A DNA stretch of 64,000 nt from Piromyces finnis (GCA_002104945.1 MCFH01000009.1:1070501-1134500), one strand, 5' to 3'; positions 25,801-40,421 are shown, numbered from the stretch's first letter. Numbers and translations: made by a program. The notes: a model not told the origin generated them from the sequence alone.

Positions 25801-28039
25801 TTTTTCCATATAATTAAAAATAGTAATTCTTTTATTTTTGGTATATTTGATTTACAATATAAATCGTTAATGCATATAGTTGAGTTTAATGCAAATCTAA
25901 ATATATGAATAGAAAAATATATAAGATATTTGAAATAATATTAGTATAGCATCGACAAAATGATTAATGAAATTAAAAATCTAAATTTAACTTACTCTTC
26001 ATTTTGAAAATCTAATTGAATAAAAGAATTTATTACATATTGTTCAAATTTTTCAAGATATTTCCAAAATACACACTAAAATAAAAAGTACAAATATATA
26101 TTTATTTGAATTAGAAATAATGAAAAAAATAAAAAGTTATTTCATTTTAAAAGTATATTAACACTAAAAATATAATATGAAGTACTATTTACTTACTTTA
26201 GGAGAACGTTCTAATATAATATTAATAAATGTCCAATAAGAATGTAAACGTTCGTTATATTCATTTGAATTGTAAGAATAATTTGTTTTCAAAATTGGAT
26301 ATTTAGTTTTTATAGCTGATATATATGATTTCAAAATGTGTTTACTATGTTTTGGATGGAAGCTTATATTTTGTTGATACATATATATATTCATTATATT
26401 ATGTAAGTCATTTTCTTTATTATTTGATGTTGGTAAATTAACAATTGTAGCTGCGTAAAGTAATGCAAATTGTTCATTCTTTAATTATTTTAAAAAAATA
26501 AAATAAGATAAAACATGTATATATTAAATATTATATAAGTTTAGTTAAACATTTATTATTGTATTATTGTTTTTTGATTTTATTACTTACAATAATTTCA
26601 AAAATCGATGATTTGTCCATTATATAGAGAAGAATTTCTTCTTCGATACTATTTATATGATGAGAATCCACGACATCAGAAAACCGAATAAGACTCATAT
26701 CATTGCGTTTATTTGTTTTAAAAACATCATTAAAGTTATCTTGATGAATAAGTTCATTAGTGGCGAAATAAATAGATTCTAATTTAGTTAATAAATCCAT
26801 TCCTAACAAAACTGTCTGATCATATAATGAAAAGCACTTTACATTATCTGAAAAAAGTTTAAATAATATATCAAAAATTAGAAATTGAGATGACACATCC
26901 GGAGACATAGCAAATTCACAATTATAATTGGATTTTGATTCATTGAAAATTTTTTTATTATTATAAAAGAAAGAAACATAAGATGGATTATTATTTAACT
27001 GAACAAATATAGTATTGATTAACTTAATAAGAGAAATTTTGATATCATTATATGAATCATGGTAATTTTTTGAAGAATATAATTGAAGCTTTGGGAAATT
27101 TAATGAAATTAGTAATAAATTATGAAATGATGTCCTAAAATTTAATTCTGGGAATAAATTTAAAAAGATTGTTTCACAGGATAGAATTTTCTCAAATAAT
27201 TTCAATACTTCTAAATGCATTCCAATTGGAACCTTTTTATATTTGAATAATTAATTTTTGGATTAAATTAAAAAATAAATAAATACATTACTTAATTTTT
27301 AACATATTATATATATATAAAATAAAAAAAAAAAAAAAATAAAAATAAAAGGTTAATAATACATTTTTTGTAGCATGATCAACCAAATTTACTGCAATTC
27401 GTTTTTCGATAAAATATTCCAAACAACCGTCAGGATTATAAGATTTTAATCTATTTTCATTAGATGAATTCCCAGTTTCATTAATAATACATTTACCTTT
27501 TTAAATAAATATATAAATAAATATTATAAGTATTTTTTTTTCTTTCTATTTATAAATAGTTTTATAGATTCAAAATAATATTTATTATACTAAATAAAAA
27601 TAATGAACATACTTAATTGTTTTAAACTTTTAATCAGAATATTGATTATTATAATAATAATTATATAATTTTTAATAATTAATTATAAAATATATTTGAG
27701 TTATTGTACATTTTAATAATTATAATTATACAAACTTATGAGTTAAACCAGTCTGAGATATTTGTTTTGTGCTGTTCATAAAACCTTTATAATAATAAAC
27801 TTGAATTTGATGCCAATTTTCGATAAATATATCTTTATTGGTTTTTTCTTTTTTCTTTTTTGTTAAAAAAAATATTATATATTAATTAATATTATATAAT
27901 TTGAAAAAAATATTAATAATAAATCATATTCAAAGAAGAAAAAAAAAAAAACATTATATTACTATACCTTTGAATGTGTAAATTTTCTCCAATAATCCCA
28001 TTTTGTTGAACTTTTAATTTTCTTTTCACCATTTAACAT
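22813..28039 (-). CDS. FHIP/FAM160 (RAI16-like) HOOK-interacting protein homologue
   Basis: Homologue of the FHF complex subunit that links HOOK/dynein adaptors to Rab5-type early endosomes. The ATG at 28039 opens MLNGEKKIKSSTKWDYWRKF. The next exons give ENWHQIQVYYYKG (the family's N-terminal 'hWxxIxxYY'), then CLEYFIEKRIAVNLVDHATK and VPIGMHLEVLKLFEKILS, the most conserved RAI16 segment (CLEYLL...PPGM...VL.FF..lL). Helical repeat exons follow at 26564-27234, 26185-26394 and 25403-25597. A splice from 25403 (gtaagt donor) into LIKLIPKDVIDTKDEF leads into the last coding exon, ending at 22813. Its final two-thirds is a highly acidic Glu/Ser/Asn-rich region with coiled-coil-like KEEKEIKEIQKEIEKLQ near 24.2 kb. 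Reading that exon straight through the intron upstream would give a false hydrophobic start. Animal FHIPs have a similar N-terminal half but no comparably acidic tail. Confidence 0.75.
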
Positions 28040-29220
28040 TTTTGAATTTATATAAATTTTATAATATAAAAAAGTATTCGGTTGTTTTTATAAATATGAT
28101 TTTTTGTTAATTTTATCAATTTTCACAACTATTTAAAATTGTTAATTATGAAATAAGTAGTAATTAAATTGTTATATATAATATATATTATTATATATTT
28201 AACATTAAATTATATTTTTATGAATTGTTACTGGCTATTATATATTTAATTTTTAAAAATAAATAATACTTTTTTTATATATTTTTTTAAAATTTAGAAT
28301 TTTATTTTGATTCTTTTCATTTATCTTTTTTTTTTTTTTTTTAGTATAATGTAATATATATATTACTTATTGAATATTTTAAATTTTTTTTTAAAACGAA
28401 AAAAATCAAAAGTTTTTTTTAAAAATTAATGTTTTTCTTTTTTATTATTTTCTAAACATTGATGTTCCTTAAAACATTATTGTGAAAAAAAAAAAAAAAG
28501 TTAAATAGTAAATAACAAAAAATACAATTATATATTTTGTATAGCAATGTATCACATTCAAAATTCATAAAATCATAGAAATTATGATTTCCTTACAATA
28601 TTCTTTTTTTTTAATTTGTTAAATAAAAAAGAAAATAATAATAATAAAATGTAAATGTAAACTTTGTAAGAAAAATAAAATATAAATGACGATATTCCGT
28701 GAGCAGTAGTTTTTATAATAACTTTATTTATTATTTTTAACATTACTAACAATAAACATAAACTAAAATAAACTTTTTTTTTTATTAAAAAACTTTAAAA
28801 ATTATATATATATAATGAATTTTACTATGTAATAGAATATTAAATAATTATATATATATATAATAAAGGATTAAATGATATAGCGAAAGGCATTGGTTTT
28901 TTTTTTTTTTTTTTCAAAAAAGTATTAAATAAAAAAAAAGAGAGAGAAAAGTAAATGAAAATCCTTTTTTTTTTTTTTTTTTTTTTACCTTGTAATATAA
29001 ATCTTTTCTTAAAAAAAAGAAAAAATAATATTTTTTATTTATTAATTAATTTATCCATTAACTTTCAATAATTATTATTTGTTATACCAGGACATTTCCT
29101 TTAATTAAAAATTATATTATACAACATAATATAGCATTATATTTTTAATTTTTAATTTTGATATTAATAAAGAAAAATATTAGTAGTATTTAAGTAATAA
29201 AATAATATTTTTTAATTATA

Positions 29221-29251
<31 letters not shown>

Positions 29252-30681
29252 TTATTAAAAGTTTTTTTTTTTTTTTTGTATATTTTAAGGCTTCATTAAA
29301 CTAAATTCTTTTTTTTTTTTTTACCACAATTTTAAAAGGTTTTTTTTTTTTCAATTAAATATTGCATTTATTTATTTTTAATATGTAATATATATAATAT
29401 ATATAATATATATTTGTTCCAGAAATCTAAAAAACAACAATAAAAATCAGAAAAAAAAAAAGATTTTTAAAGTTTTAAAGATTCTAATGTAAGAAACATT
29501 TAGTATAAAATAAACTTTAATGTTTTATTAAAAATTTTAATTTATTTTTATATATATATTGTTATATATGTTTTATATAACATAGTATATTATAGATGAT
29601 GGATAAAAAACATTTATAATAAGTATATTTGTAACAAATGTATAATTTTTACCAAGTTGTAGTTGTAAATATATTTTTAATATGTTGAATTATATATTTT
29701 ATATGACTTAGATTTAAAAGATAGTAATAATATTATATGTATAATATATTACTATAATATATTTTTAAAACAAAAGTTTATACCCACAAAAATTAAATGT
29801 TAAAAAAAAAAATTATGAATTAGTTAATAATAAAAACTATCCTTTGAAATTTCAAATATATATATAATTTTTAAAAGTATCAAAAGTTTTATGCAAATTT
29901 AATAATTTATTTTGTTTGACAAAATAATTTGAAATGGAATTATTATTTCATTAATATTAAATATTATAAAGATTTATATATACCAATATTTATCCTTGTT
30001 CCTAATTATTAAAGTCTTTCTATTATATTACATTCTCTTTATTGAATTTATATTATTTTTTTTAAAATGTTTTATTTTACGAACTTTCTTATTTTTATTA
30101 GTATTTATATTAAAAATATTATTTTATTTTTAATTTAATTTAATCATTAAAATATTAAAAAAAAAAAAAAGGTATAGATTATTGTTTGTTTAATAAAATA
30201 TGTATGGAAAAATAAAAAAACTTATTGTATGAAAATGAAAAAGATAATAAAATTATATAAGCTGTGATATTATTTTTATTATTATTATTTTATTTTTATA
30301 CCATTCTCAATTTATTTTAAAAAATGACAAAAAATAAAGGTATAAAAATATATATAATAATATTTTATTTTTATTTTTGTTGTTGTTGTTGTTGTTGTTG
30401 ACATAATAAATTAATATATTTATTTAATTAAAAAATTTTTTATTAAATGAATAATCCTTTTTTTTTTTTTTAACATCAAAACATTATCGTCATTTAAAAA
30501 TAATTACATTTTCTTTTCTTTTTATAATTATATATATTTTTATTTTATTAATTTATTTTAGTATAGTACATGTTTTAATTATTTTAAAATATTAAATTAT
30601 TTATTAAAATGTATTTAGATAATATTATTATATAAAAATATTAGCCTTTTAAAAATAAGGTGTTTGTTATTATTATTATTA

Positions 30682-30760
<79 letters not shown>

Positions 30761-30997
30761 AATTTATATTATAAAAATAGAAGAATAAAAAAAAAGTTTA
30801 TAATTGCTCTTATTCTTCATATTATTATAATTAAAATGATAACTGGTTTTATTACTATTTTTATTATAAATATTAATCTTCAATCTTTTTTCTTTTTCTT
30901 TTTTTTTTTTTTAAATATATGTTATACTTTTCTAATAACAATAATTTATATTATTTCTATATATTACTGATTATTAAAAATGATAGTTTTTTAATTT

Positions 30998-31028
<31 letters not shown>

Positions 31029-31039
31029 GTATTTATAAT
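28040..31039. other. 3-kb gene-free, homopolymer-rich region
   Basis: No supportable ORF, RNA gene or conserved motif was found. The region is packed with poly-T/poly-A tracts (for example around 28331, 28900, 28962-28986 and 31000-31028), ATT arrays near 29221-29252 and 30668-30757, and a (GTT)n run near 30379-30400. It lies between the start of the FHIP-like gene and the stop of the Rho GEF, so it must hold the FHIP promoter. Confidence 0.7.
30668..30757. repeat. (ATT)n array
   Basis: About 30 ATT units with a single GTT interruption, in the intergenic region downstream of the Rho GEF gene. Confidence 0.9.
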
Positions 31040-34000
31040 TTAAAATTGATAATTATTTGATTCTGTGAAAGATGTATTTTCATTTCTTTTTTTAAATCCA
31101 GAATTTAATTGAGTACTGAATTCTGTATTTATTAATTTAGATGAATATTCAGATGTAGGGTATACAGTTGGTTTTAATACTGCTTCATCAAAATTAGCAT
31201 AAAGATTAAGAGATAATCCTTCCTTTAAATTTGGAGACATAGAAGATGTAGCAGATGGGCGTATTGCATTAATATCTTTTATTGAATATTTTGATGTATT
31301 ATTTATAGTATTTGTATTTGTTAATATATTTACTTTGGTTAATGGTTGAGTGAATGGTATTGGAATGTCTGGTAAATTTGGAATAATGTAAGAAGTGGAA
31401 GATTCTACATCACTATTACTGTCATTATTATCTAATTCTTGTTCTAATTCTTTACTTTCATTATCAGATATTTCTAATGATTTTTTTTCTTTTAATGAAT
31501 GATCATCTTGCTTTTGTTCTGAAGATGTTAAACTATAGTTATCAATAGAACTATCAAATTGGAATAAATAAGGATACTTTGCAAGATCTTTAAGTTCAGA
31601 CATGATAGAAGAGGTAATTGTTGAAGATAAAGATGAAATTTCAGGAAGAGAAGGAATATTTAAAGACGATTTCTGATTGATATTATCTTTTGGTTTTGTT
31701 GTTTGAGAATTATTATCTTTAAATATTCCTGTTTGTGTGGCAATTGAAGTAGTAGTAACTGATGTTCGTCTATTAGTCAAATATGATGGAAGCGAGTTTG
31801 ATCTTTCTCTTTCTGGTTTTACTGACAAAGTCATTTTTCCGACTTTTGGAATTTGAATCTTTTCTAAACTATAATCAAAGGATGATTTTCTTTCAGGAAT
31901 GGAAATATTCGATTTTGAAGGAAGAATAATTGGGTTTTTTGATTTTGATGGTATTGCTAAATCTAAAGAAGAGAGAGATAGAGAGAATTGCGGAATATCG
32001 AGTGAGAGAGATATAGGTTCAAATGTACTAGTTCTTTTATTATTGTCATTTTCAGTTTCAATTTTCTCATTTTTGTTATCAACAACATTAAGATAGGAAT
32101 TTTCATCATTATCTTTCTTTGAGTAAGTGGTTACTGGAACACTACTGGAAGTTTCAATTTCAGTCACCGCGCTTTTTGGAGATATAACAGTAAAATATGG
32201 TTTTACATTTGAGGATGGTTTAATCTCTTTTTGTTTGATTGACTTATCCTTGTAATATGGTTGAAGATAATAATCTATTTCTTTTTGTTTTTCTTCCTCC
32301 GAAGAATTAGTTGTAGGAACGCTGATCGAAGTTTCATTACTATTATTATGCTGAATTTTATTATTATAAGGACATAAACTATTATCCGTACTCTTTATGT
32401 ATTGCTTATCATTCAATATATTTTGTTTTTGGAATTCAGAATTGATAAGATTATTTGCAGAGGAAGAAGAGTTGATAGTAATATCTATAATACCTTCTGA
32501 TAATTGATTATCTTCATCATCACTACCAATAGATGATACGGATGATATTGAATATCTTATAACAGCTGAGGATTTGCGACGATTATCTAAAGAAGACACT
32601 TGTTGATGACTTTCATAGGAAGAGTTAAATGTTGATATACTATCTGGAAGGAATTTTAAGTGTTGTTGCTTTTTCAAAAGTTTCATTTGAATTTGTTGAA
32701 GAGGCTGATCGTCAGAAGAAATAGAATTACCAATATTAGTGTCAATTTGTTGTTTTTGTTGTAAAAGTTTTATCTGAATTTGTTGAAGTGGCTGATCATC
32801 CGAAGAAAGAGAATTAGTTGTCATAATTTCATCAGTAGTAGTAGTAGTAGTGATAGTTGAGCTATTACCAGAATAAAGAGATGTGGTATCAGCGGAATTA
32901 TCAGAAAGAATATCAGAGTTCTCATTTAAAAAGCTATTAAGAATATCCATTGAAGATATTGGTCTAGAACTTGAAAAAACATTGTTTAAACGATCAGAAT
33001 AGCTAATTGAGGGTGATACATCTTTGGGAATATTTATATTTAATTTTGGTGAATTTAATTTATTAGGTTCTTTCTCTGCTTTATTTTCTTCTATTTGTCG
33101 TTCAGTAAATGAACTAATATCAGGCTTTGCTATCAAAGACACTTCTGAATTTGATTCTGATATTAATGAAACATCTTTCTTTGAATCTAAAAATGTGGTA
33201 TTTTCTTTTTTTGTTAATGGAATTAATGATAATTTCTTATTAAAAGATTTAGAAAACTTTCTTTTATGACTAAATAATTTACTTTTTATTTTTTCTGCCT
33301 TACTTTCTTTATTATAATTTGAAGTTAATGGGATCTTTGGTAATTCTTTATTAATTGATGTGGAAAGAGATGGCGATCTTATATTAGTTGAAGATCCTTT
33401 ATCATTATATCCCCCTTTATCTAAATTAGAAAAAGCTGGAATTGATACTGATGATTTTAATGTTGGCGTTTTCATATCAGGAGATAAATTAGAATTAGTA
33501 TCATCTACATTTATTAGTGGTGCTTCATGTATGCCAGAGGATACATGATTATGAACAGATTTAATTTCTGCATCTATTATGTTTTTATTTTTTATTTGAA
33601 CGGATTTTAATGTTGGAGTCTTCATATCATCTAATAAAGATAAATTACCTATTTTTTCATTTTGCTTTATACTCGTGTCTTGATTTTCATCTTTATCTAA
33701 ATTATTATAAGAACGTGATGATGATGAAAAATTAATTTCAGACGTTGATGAAGAGGAAAAAGAAATTGATGATGAACATGAAGATGTAGTTGACGATACA
33801 ATTTGACTTTTGGAATAAGATCTTGAAAAAAATAAATCATCATTTTCATTTTCTATTTCTTCATTATCTTTCTTATAATATTTATCATTATCATTGCTAT
33901 CATCTTGATTCTCCCCATCTTTTGGAGAAACCTGTTTCTTTGTAGTTTCTGTATTAATAGGATTTAATGGAAGAGTTGTGATTGAAAATTCAGAAGGTAA

Positions 34001-37000
34001 ACCAATTTTAGGTGAGTTTGAAACATTAATATCTTCTTTTAAATTAGAGTTTAAAGATATAGTTGATTTTGGAACTGGTAATGTTTTTATATCAATTGTA
34101 TTCTCAACGGTTATATTAATTTTTGGTAATGGCTTATTAACATTAGATTGAAGGGAAGACGTTGAATTTGATTCACTTTTATTTTTATAAAATGATGCTA
34201 ATTCACTACTTTCATGAATAGAATTACTATCATTAACTTCTTTAATTTCATTTTTGAGATTAGAACTAATACTTGTTCCTCTATTTCTAGTTTTATTTTT
34301 ATTACCATTAATGGAGAAATAATTAATAACACTATTATTATTTAACGGATATGATGTATTATTATTTTTATTTGTAGTATTATCAAAATTTTGTAAATTA
34401 TTGATAAAAGTTGATTTAATTTGTGGAGAACGTTGTGATGCATTAAAATAAATATTTCCTGAACTAAATTCTGATGTTGGAGAATCTGGTGAATTATATA
34501 TTTCTGTTGAATGTACAGAATGTTGTAAACGAGGGGATATATTATTGATGTGTGCTTCTTGTATTAATGGGGATGATGGAATTGTTTTAATTGAACTTGG
34601 ACGTGAATGGGTATGAGATGCAGTTCCTTGTAATGAGCTATTACTGCCGTTACTATTGGATATATTATTAGTTGAATCACCTAATTTATTATTCATAGGA
34701 TTTAAGGAATCATTTAAACTACTAAGACTTTGATAACTATTAACAGATTTTAAACTAAGAGCAGGTGAATTAACTACAGATTGGGAAGAGTCACCAACAA
34801 TACTATTATTAACTAAACGAAAAATAATTTGATATGGTGATTGTGTTTCCATAACACAATGAAGAGAATTTCTATTGAGATTTTTTAGCTTGTGACATGG
34901 AATAATTTGAACAATTTCACAGGATTCCAAGGAACGTATTTCAATAAATTCTGTATCAAAAGCAAATAAATATTGATGATGAATTGCAAAAACAGAAGGT
35001 ACGCCTAGCCAATAAATCGTTTTATTAGGTCTAGCACGACGACCTAAGCGATTAATAAAAAGAGCAAAATTACTGAAACATAAAATATAACAGTCGTTCA
35101 TTGTTCTAAATATTGATATAGGTTTAATTACAGTATCTTTTCTTTTCATAAAATCAAAGGAAGGGTCAGAAAAATCTATAAGATCTTGAGTTAATAGACT
35201 TTCCATATCAATTACTTGGAATGTTTTCGACCCAGCAATACAAATTTTTGATCTTAAATAATATATGGAATTACATTCATCCTGGATATAAAACTCTTTG
35301 AAAGATTTAACTCTGTCTTTACTATTGTTACTTTTTAAAAGCTTCATTAGACGTCTATTTTTAGAGCTTTGATTATGAGTATATTCAAAAGTACGAATAG
35401 TAGAAGATGAAATGGAAGATTTAACACAAGTAATTAAATAACGACCAAGACATATCCCAACCTTAAAAAAGGTTACATTAGAACACAGTTTTTTTTCATT
35501 TTCAATTGTACTATCAGTGCGATTTAAAATGCTACTAGAATACACATATACTGACTTATCAGATAGAATTACAAAGAATTCCAAATCAGGAAGAATTTCA
35601 ATTTGGTTAATTTTTGGAAGACTTAAGACTTTTTCAAACTGACCATTTCCATCACCTGGTCCAATATATAAACCATTATCTGATCCTATAACTAAATTTT
35701 TATTGAAAAGTAATGCACAATTTGCATGATTAGATACTGTAAAATGAGAACTTGTTCCAAGTGAAATAATATCATATATTTTCATTTTTTCTTGAACGAT
35801 AGATCTTTGGTTTTCAATAGCATCTTTCCATGCTTTTCTATCAGCAAAGCTCATAGCATATAGAACATACATTCCACCTAATCGACCCAATTGAACAAGA
35901 ATCAATGGATATTTATTTATATCTTGATATTGTAAAGAAGTCAAATTACTACTAGAATTTGACTTTAAAGATGAAATACTATTTCTATCTGTATTGGATT
36001 TTGAATTAAAAATAGTTGAGGAGCGTCTTTGATGAAGTGCTTTATCATTTATTATTAAGGTTTCTAATGGAATTGGAGTACGAAAAACTTTATACATTCC
36101 ATTCTTTTTACGTTTTGCTAATACAAGCATATGATCAAAAAGGAAAACAGTCAATTCTGATTCATAACCTTGAATTTTTATATTGAATGTTCCTTCTCTA
36201 ATTAGTTTTCTTCCAGGTGCTGAAAGTTTCAAATCATACCATTCTCCACTATTGAAAATTAATTGATAATTTAATAAATTCAATTTTAAATTATTTTGAG
36301 CTTTTCCCGCCTTTTCATTGATTTGTTGTAAAATATTTTTTAATTTTACAAGTACTTCATTTAAATCTTTATAATCTGGATTAGTTACTGGTGTACGTTT
36401 CAAAATAGCTTCAATCAATAATGGATAACGACCAATTCTAGTTGTTGGTCTTGCTAAAAAACTCTGAATTGGTAATTTTCTAGACTTTGGGTGTCTTTCA
36501 CACTCTTTTAAAAAATCTTTAAACTTAACATTTTTTAATTGTTCTGTTTCTACAATATATTTTCCATAAATCTGTTTAAATCCATATTGGATATATTTTT
36601 CAAAATCTTTGATGCATGCTAAAAATATATCACCAATTCTATTGATAATAGGTTCTTGTTCTTGTCGAACATGAAGTAATTTATAAAAATGATGATTTAC
36701 TAAATATAATTGTGGAATGTTTATAAATGCCTTCTCAATAAAAGATTCCTTTTTTTCACCATCAATGATATTAGAATATCTTAACTTTTGAATATATAAC
36801 TATTTTTATTGGTATTATTAAATAATTCCCATTAAATAATTTAATATTGAAACATAACGAATAAACATAATTATATATTATATATTTGATTTGAAATGAA
36901 TTAAAAGGTTTTTTAATTTTTATTTTTATATATTAAAATTTAATTATTATTGAGAAAAAAAAAAAAGTACTTTTAAATAACATTAATTGTAAAAAAAATC

Positions 37001-38341
37001 CTTACCTTTTGTATTAAATCTAAATCTTCTACATATTCTCTTTCTGTTTTTATTAGCTCAAAAATTACTTCTTGTCGCTTTCTTTCTGTTTCTGAGACAG
37101 AATTTACAATGTTTTCAGGCATTACAGTTGACCAATATTGATTTTCTGAATTATTATTATCAATTTTATTCATTATTTTTTCTGCTAAAGCAGTGGTTCT
37201 GGCAACATGATTTAAAAGGTTTTGTTGTTCTAGTCTTCTAGGACATGAAATGCTATAGCACATATTATTTTCTGAACAAGTTGGGGAATAGCATCTAGTC
37301 AATAAAGTATATACCCCATTTGGTAATGAATCTACTTCAGACTTTTTTGCGTTTTCAATAACTTGTTCTTTCTTTTCTTGCAATATCGTATTGTCTTCTG
37401 GTATTCCAGTTTTTTCTATATTATACAAACTTTCGTTAACTACCTCTGGAAAAGTTAAATTAGTTGAAAATTGGTATAACTCATTCGGATTGTCTCTTAG
37501 AAAATGATTATATGTTACATCATGAAAAAAGTTTTGATTTCCTAGAGCGCGTCCGAGTAATAAAGCTAAATTTCTATCCGAGGTTCTAATAATTAGTTTT
37601 AATGTGTCCTATTATAGAATTAATTAATTAATTATTAATTTTTTTAAAAAGAAATTAATTTATCAATAAAATTATTGTAATTTAGTAAATAAATTTATAT
37701 AATATTATATTTTTTTATTATTAATTAATAAAACCAAATTTTATACGAAATAATTGAAAGAATATATAAATTTATATATTTAATTTTTTAAATTTTATAA
37801 TAATTATTTAATTATTTGATATTTACCACTGCATCACTTCCTCTAAAACAATTTGTATACTTTATTGAATCTTTAATATATGAAGCAACGGGAACATATT
37901 TCATAAACACTGTAGCTACATTTGAAAGAAGTGCAGGATTTACAATTGGAAAATTTATTTTAACTGGAATATTACTTAAGTTTGATAATTGAGGTTCAGA
38001 CGTATTTCTACGAGTAGTCATTTGTTTAATATTTTCTATCGAACTACTACCTTTTTTATTTGTATAGGAATACGATTTTATTTGATTTTCATTATTTCCT
38101 ATTATTAATTTATTAATTTATTTATTTTTTATTAATTTATTTAATTATTTATTAATAGGAATTTGAAATTAGAAAGTTTTTATTATTATTTTAAACCATG
38201 CAACTATGCAACTTATACAAACATATACAAACATATACTTTTTTAATTATAATTATTATTAAAATTACCTATAGAACCATTTCTAGGTCTTGAAGAAATC
38301 CGAGCTTCGGAAAAAGAGTAATTTAGATTATCTTTATTCAT
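31040..38341 (-). CDS. Rho guanine-nucleotide exchange factor, DEP-DH-PH-CNH (Rom1/Rom2-like)
   Basis: Activator of Rho1-type GTPase, which in fungi controls cell-wall synthesis and actin polarity. Four exons, 38341-38269, 38098-37827, 37608-37006 and 36799-31040, total 6,708 nt, giving 2,235 residues in register. A DEP domain spans the intron at residue 115 (CFRGSDAV then LALLLGRALGNQNFFHDV). The DH domain starts at about residue 290 (VIFELIKTEREYVEDLDLIQ) and reaches helix 8 as TRIGRYPLLIEAILKRTPV. The PH domain is at about 500-650 and begins GEWYDLKLSAPGRKLIREG. The CNH (citron) propeller is at about 675-975, including NKNLVIGSDNGLYIG and GRYLITCVKSS. The last roughly 1,250 residues are Ser/Asn/Lys-rich disorder, with duplicated blocks SSDDQPLQQIQ and DMKTPTLKS. 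Yeast Rom proteins end soon after CNH, so this tail is unusual. The exon encoding DH to the C-terminus is a single uninterrupted 5.76 kb. Confidence 0.93.
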
Positions 38342-40421
38342 TATTCTGGGTTTTGCTTTATTCTTTTATTTTTATATTTTTATACTTATTTTTTTATTTA
38401 TTATTATTATTTGATATCTATAATATATATTATAGATGTTTTAATTTTATGTTATTAAAGAATTTATATAATTTATATATTTTGGTTATAGATTATATTT
38501 AATTAATTTAATTTAATCTTTTCTTTCCTTCTTTTTTTTTTTTAAAATATTAAAATAAAGGTATGAATAATAATTTCTTTTCTTTACATTTATATATAAA
38601 TAATTATTTAGTAATTCGAAATTCAAATTTATTTTATTATTTATTTAATTATGGTTTTCTGATTTATTTTATCATTATAATAAGAATACTTTTGTTTTTA
38701 TTTTACTTTTATATTTTCAATTATATTTACTAAAATTATTATTTCTTTATATTTTATTGTTTTATTTCTTATTACTTTTAATATAGAATATATAAATATA
38801 TATTCAAAACAATAAAAAAAAAAAAAAAAAAAGAATTATTATTATACTATTTTCATTATTTTATAATTTATTATTATATTATGTATGCTATTGAATAAAA
38901 AAAAATTTTTTTAAAAAAAAAAAAAAGAAATTTAATCTTTTAATCCTTCCTTAAAATCTTATATTAAGAAAAAAATAAATTAATAAATATTAAATTTAAT
39001 TTATTTTTATTTGGAATAATTTTTGGTGTAACTTTTATTTTCCTATTTTATTTTCTGTTTAGAAAGAAAAAAAAAATAAAAATAATGGGAATAACTATAT
39101 GCTGATATTGAATATACTTAATACCTAAAAGCACAACTACATTAATAAAAAATAAAAAGGGTATTATGTTAGCTAAAGATAGTAATACTATTATATGAAT
39201 TATATTTAATATTTAAAAGTAATAAAAAAATAAAACAATGAATATGATTTAAATATATATATATACTTGATTATCATAATATAATTAATATTGTTAGATA
39301 AAAACATTGATACTTTTTTACTTATTAGTATTAACTTAACAAAAACATTTTAAGTATATTAATTTCTTTTGTTCTTTTATAATATATAAATTAAAAAGAA
39401 ACTAAAACCTTATTTTTATTAAAAAATTAAATTTCATTTTATTATATTATTAAATATACAATTAAAATAATAATAATAATTGTTTATCCTATATTGTTAA
39501 ATATTTATTAGATATAACTTTTAATTATATTTTCATTCTGTTTTTTAACATACAAAATATGTTAAAAAGCAAAAGCTATTTCTAATAAAAAAATTAATTA
39601 TGAACCAAAAAGAATAAATAAAAAAGGGAGAAAACGGCTAATAAAAAAAAGAAATAATTTTTTGATGATTATTTAAATATTAATATATATTAATATAAAA
39701 AATTCTAAAATGTGTCATAATAATATAATACAGAAAAATAATATATTATAATTTTTTTTTAATATAAAAATCCATAAATTAATTTTTTATTCAATATTAC
39801 TTATATCTAAAGTTTAATAAATATATATTTGTTTTAGTATTATATGTATATTATTAAAATTATGAAATTAGAATTAGAAAATAAATCAAAAAGCACATAA
39901 TTAAAACAATACAAATATTTATTTTATAATAATTTGTGTAACTGAATATTTTATATATATTATTTAGTTACACGGAATTTAAAATAAATGTTTTAAAGGA
40001 ATAAGACGATTTAGTAACAATTACTAAATCCTTTTAAATGGAAATTAAAATAAAATTATTATATTTTTTTTTTGTGAGATTTCATACAGTTTGACTGAAA
40101 TCTGTACTATGGAAATTAGTAATTTAAAATTATTTTATAAAATAAAATTAAATTATTACCTAAACTATTAATTTATATTATATATATTATTGAACTTTTT
40201 AATATATTAGTTTTTCACAGCTTATTACTCTTTGCTATATAATAATATTTTTATTAATTTTTCTTTACAAGAAGTATAGTTATTTTTCATATTTATAACT
40301 TCGTTTTATTTATTAATAGTCAATTTTTATTTCTAATAATATCAATATTTATCATTCATAGTAAAACAGATAAAAAATAATCAAATTTTTATTTAAAAAT
40401 ATATTATATTTAATTTTCAAA
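38342..40421. other. 2-kb gene-free AT-rich region
   Basis: No frame has protein-like composition; short open stretches are Phe/Leu/Ile/Tyr-only and reflect base composition. The region holds the Rho GEF promoter and the 3' flank of the SHANK-like gene. No RNA gene is visible. Confidence 0.65.

Noticed and set aside
31899-33548. Three plus-strand open frames opposite the Rho GEF tail
   Set aside because: Antisense shadows of a continuous 5.76-kb coding exon.
38290-38502. Phe/Leu/Tyr-rich plus-strand frame overlapping the Rho GEF first exon
   Set aside because: Composition is what random AT-rich DNA gives, and it overlaps the real start exon on the other strand.
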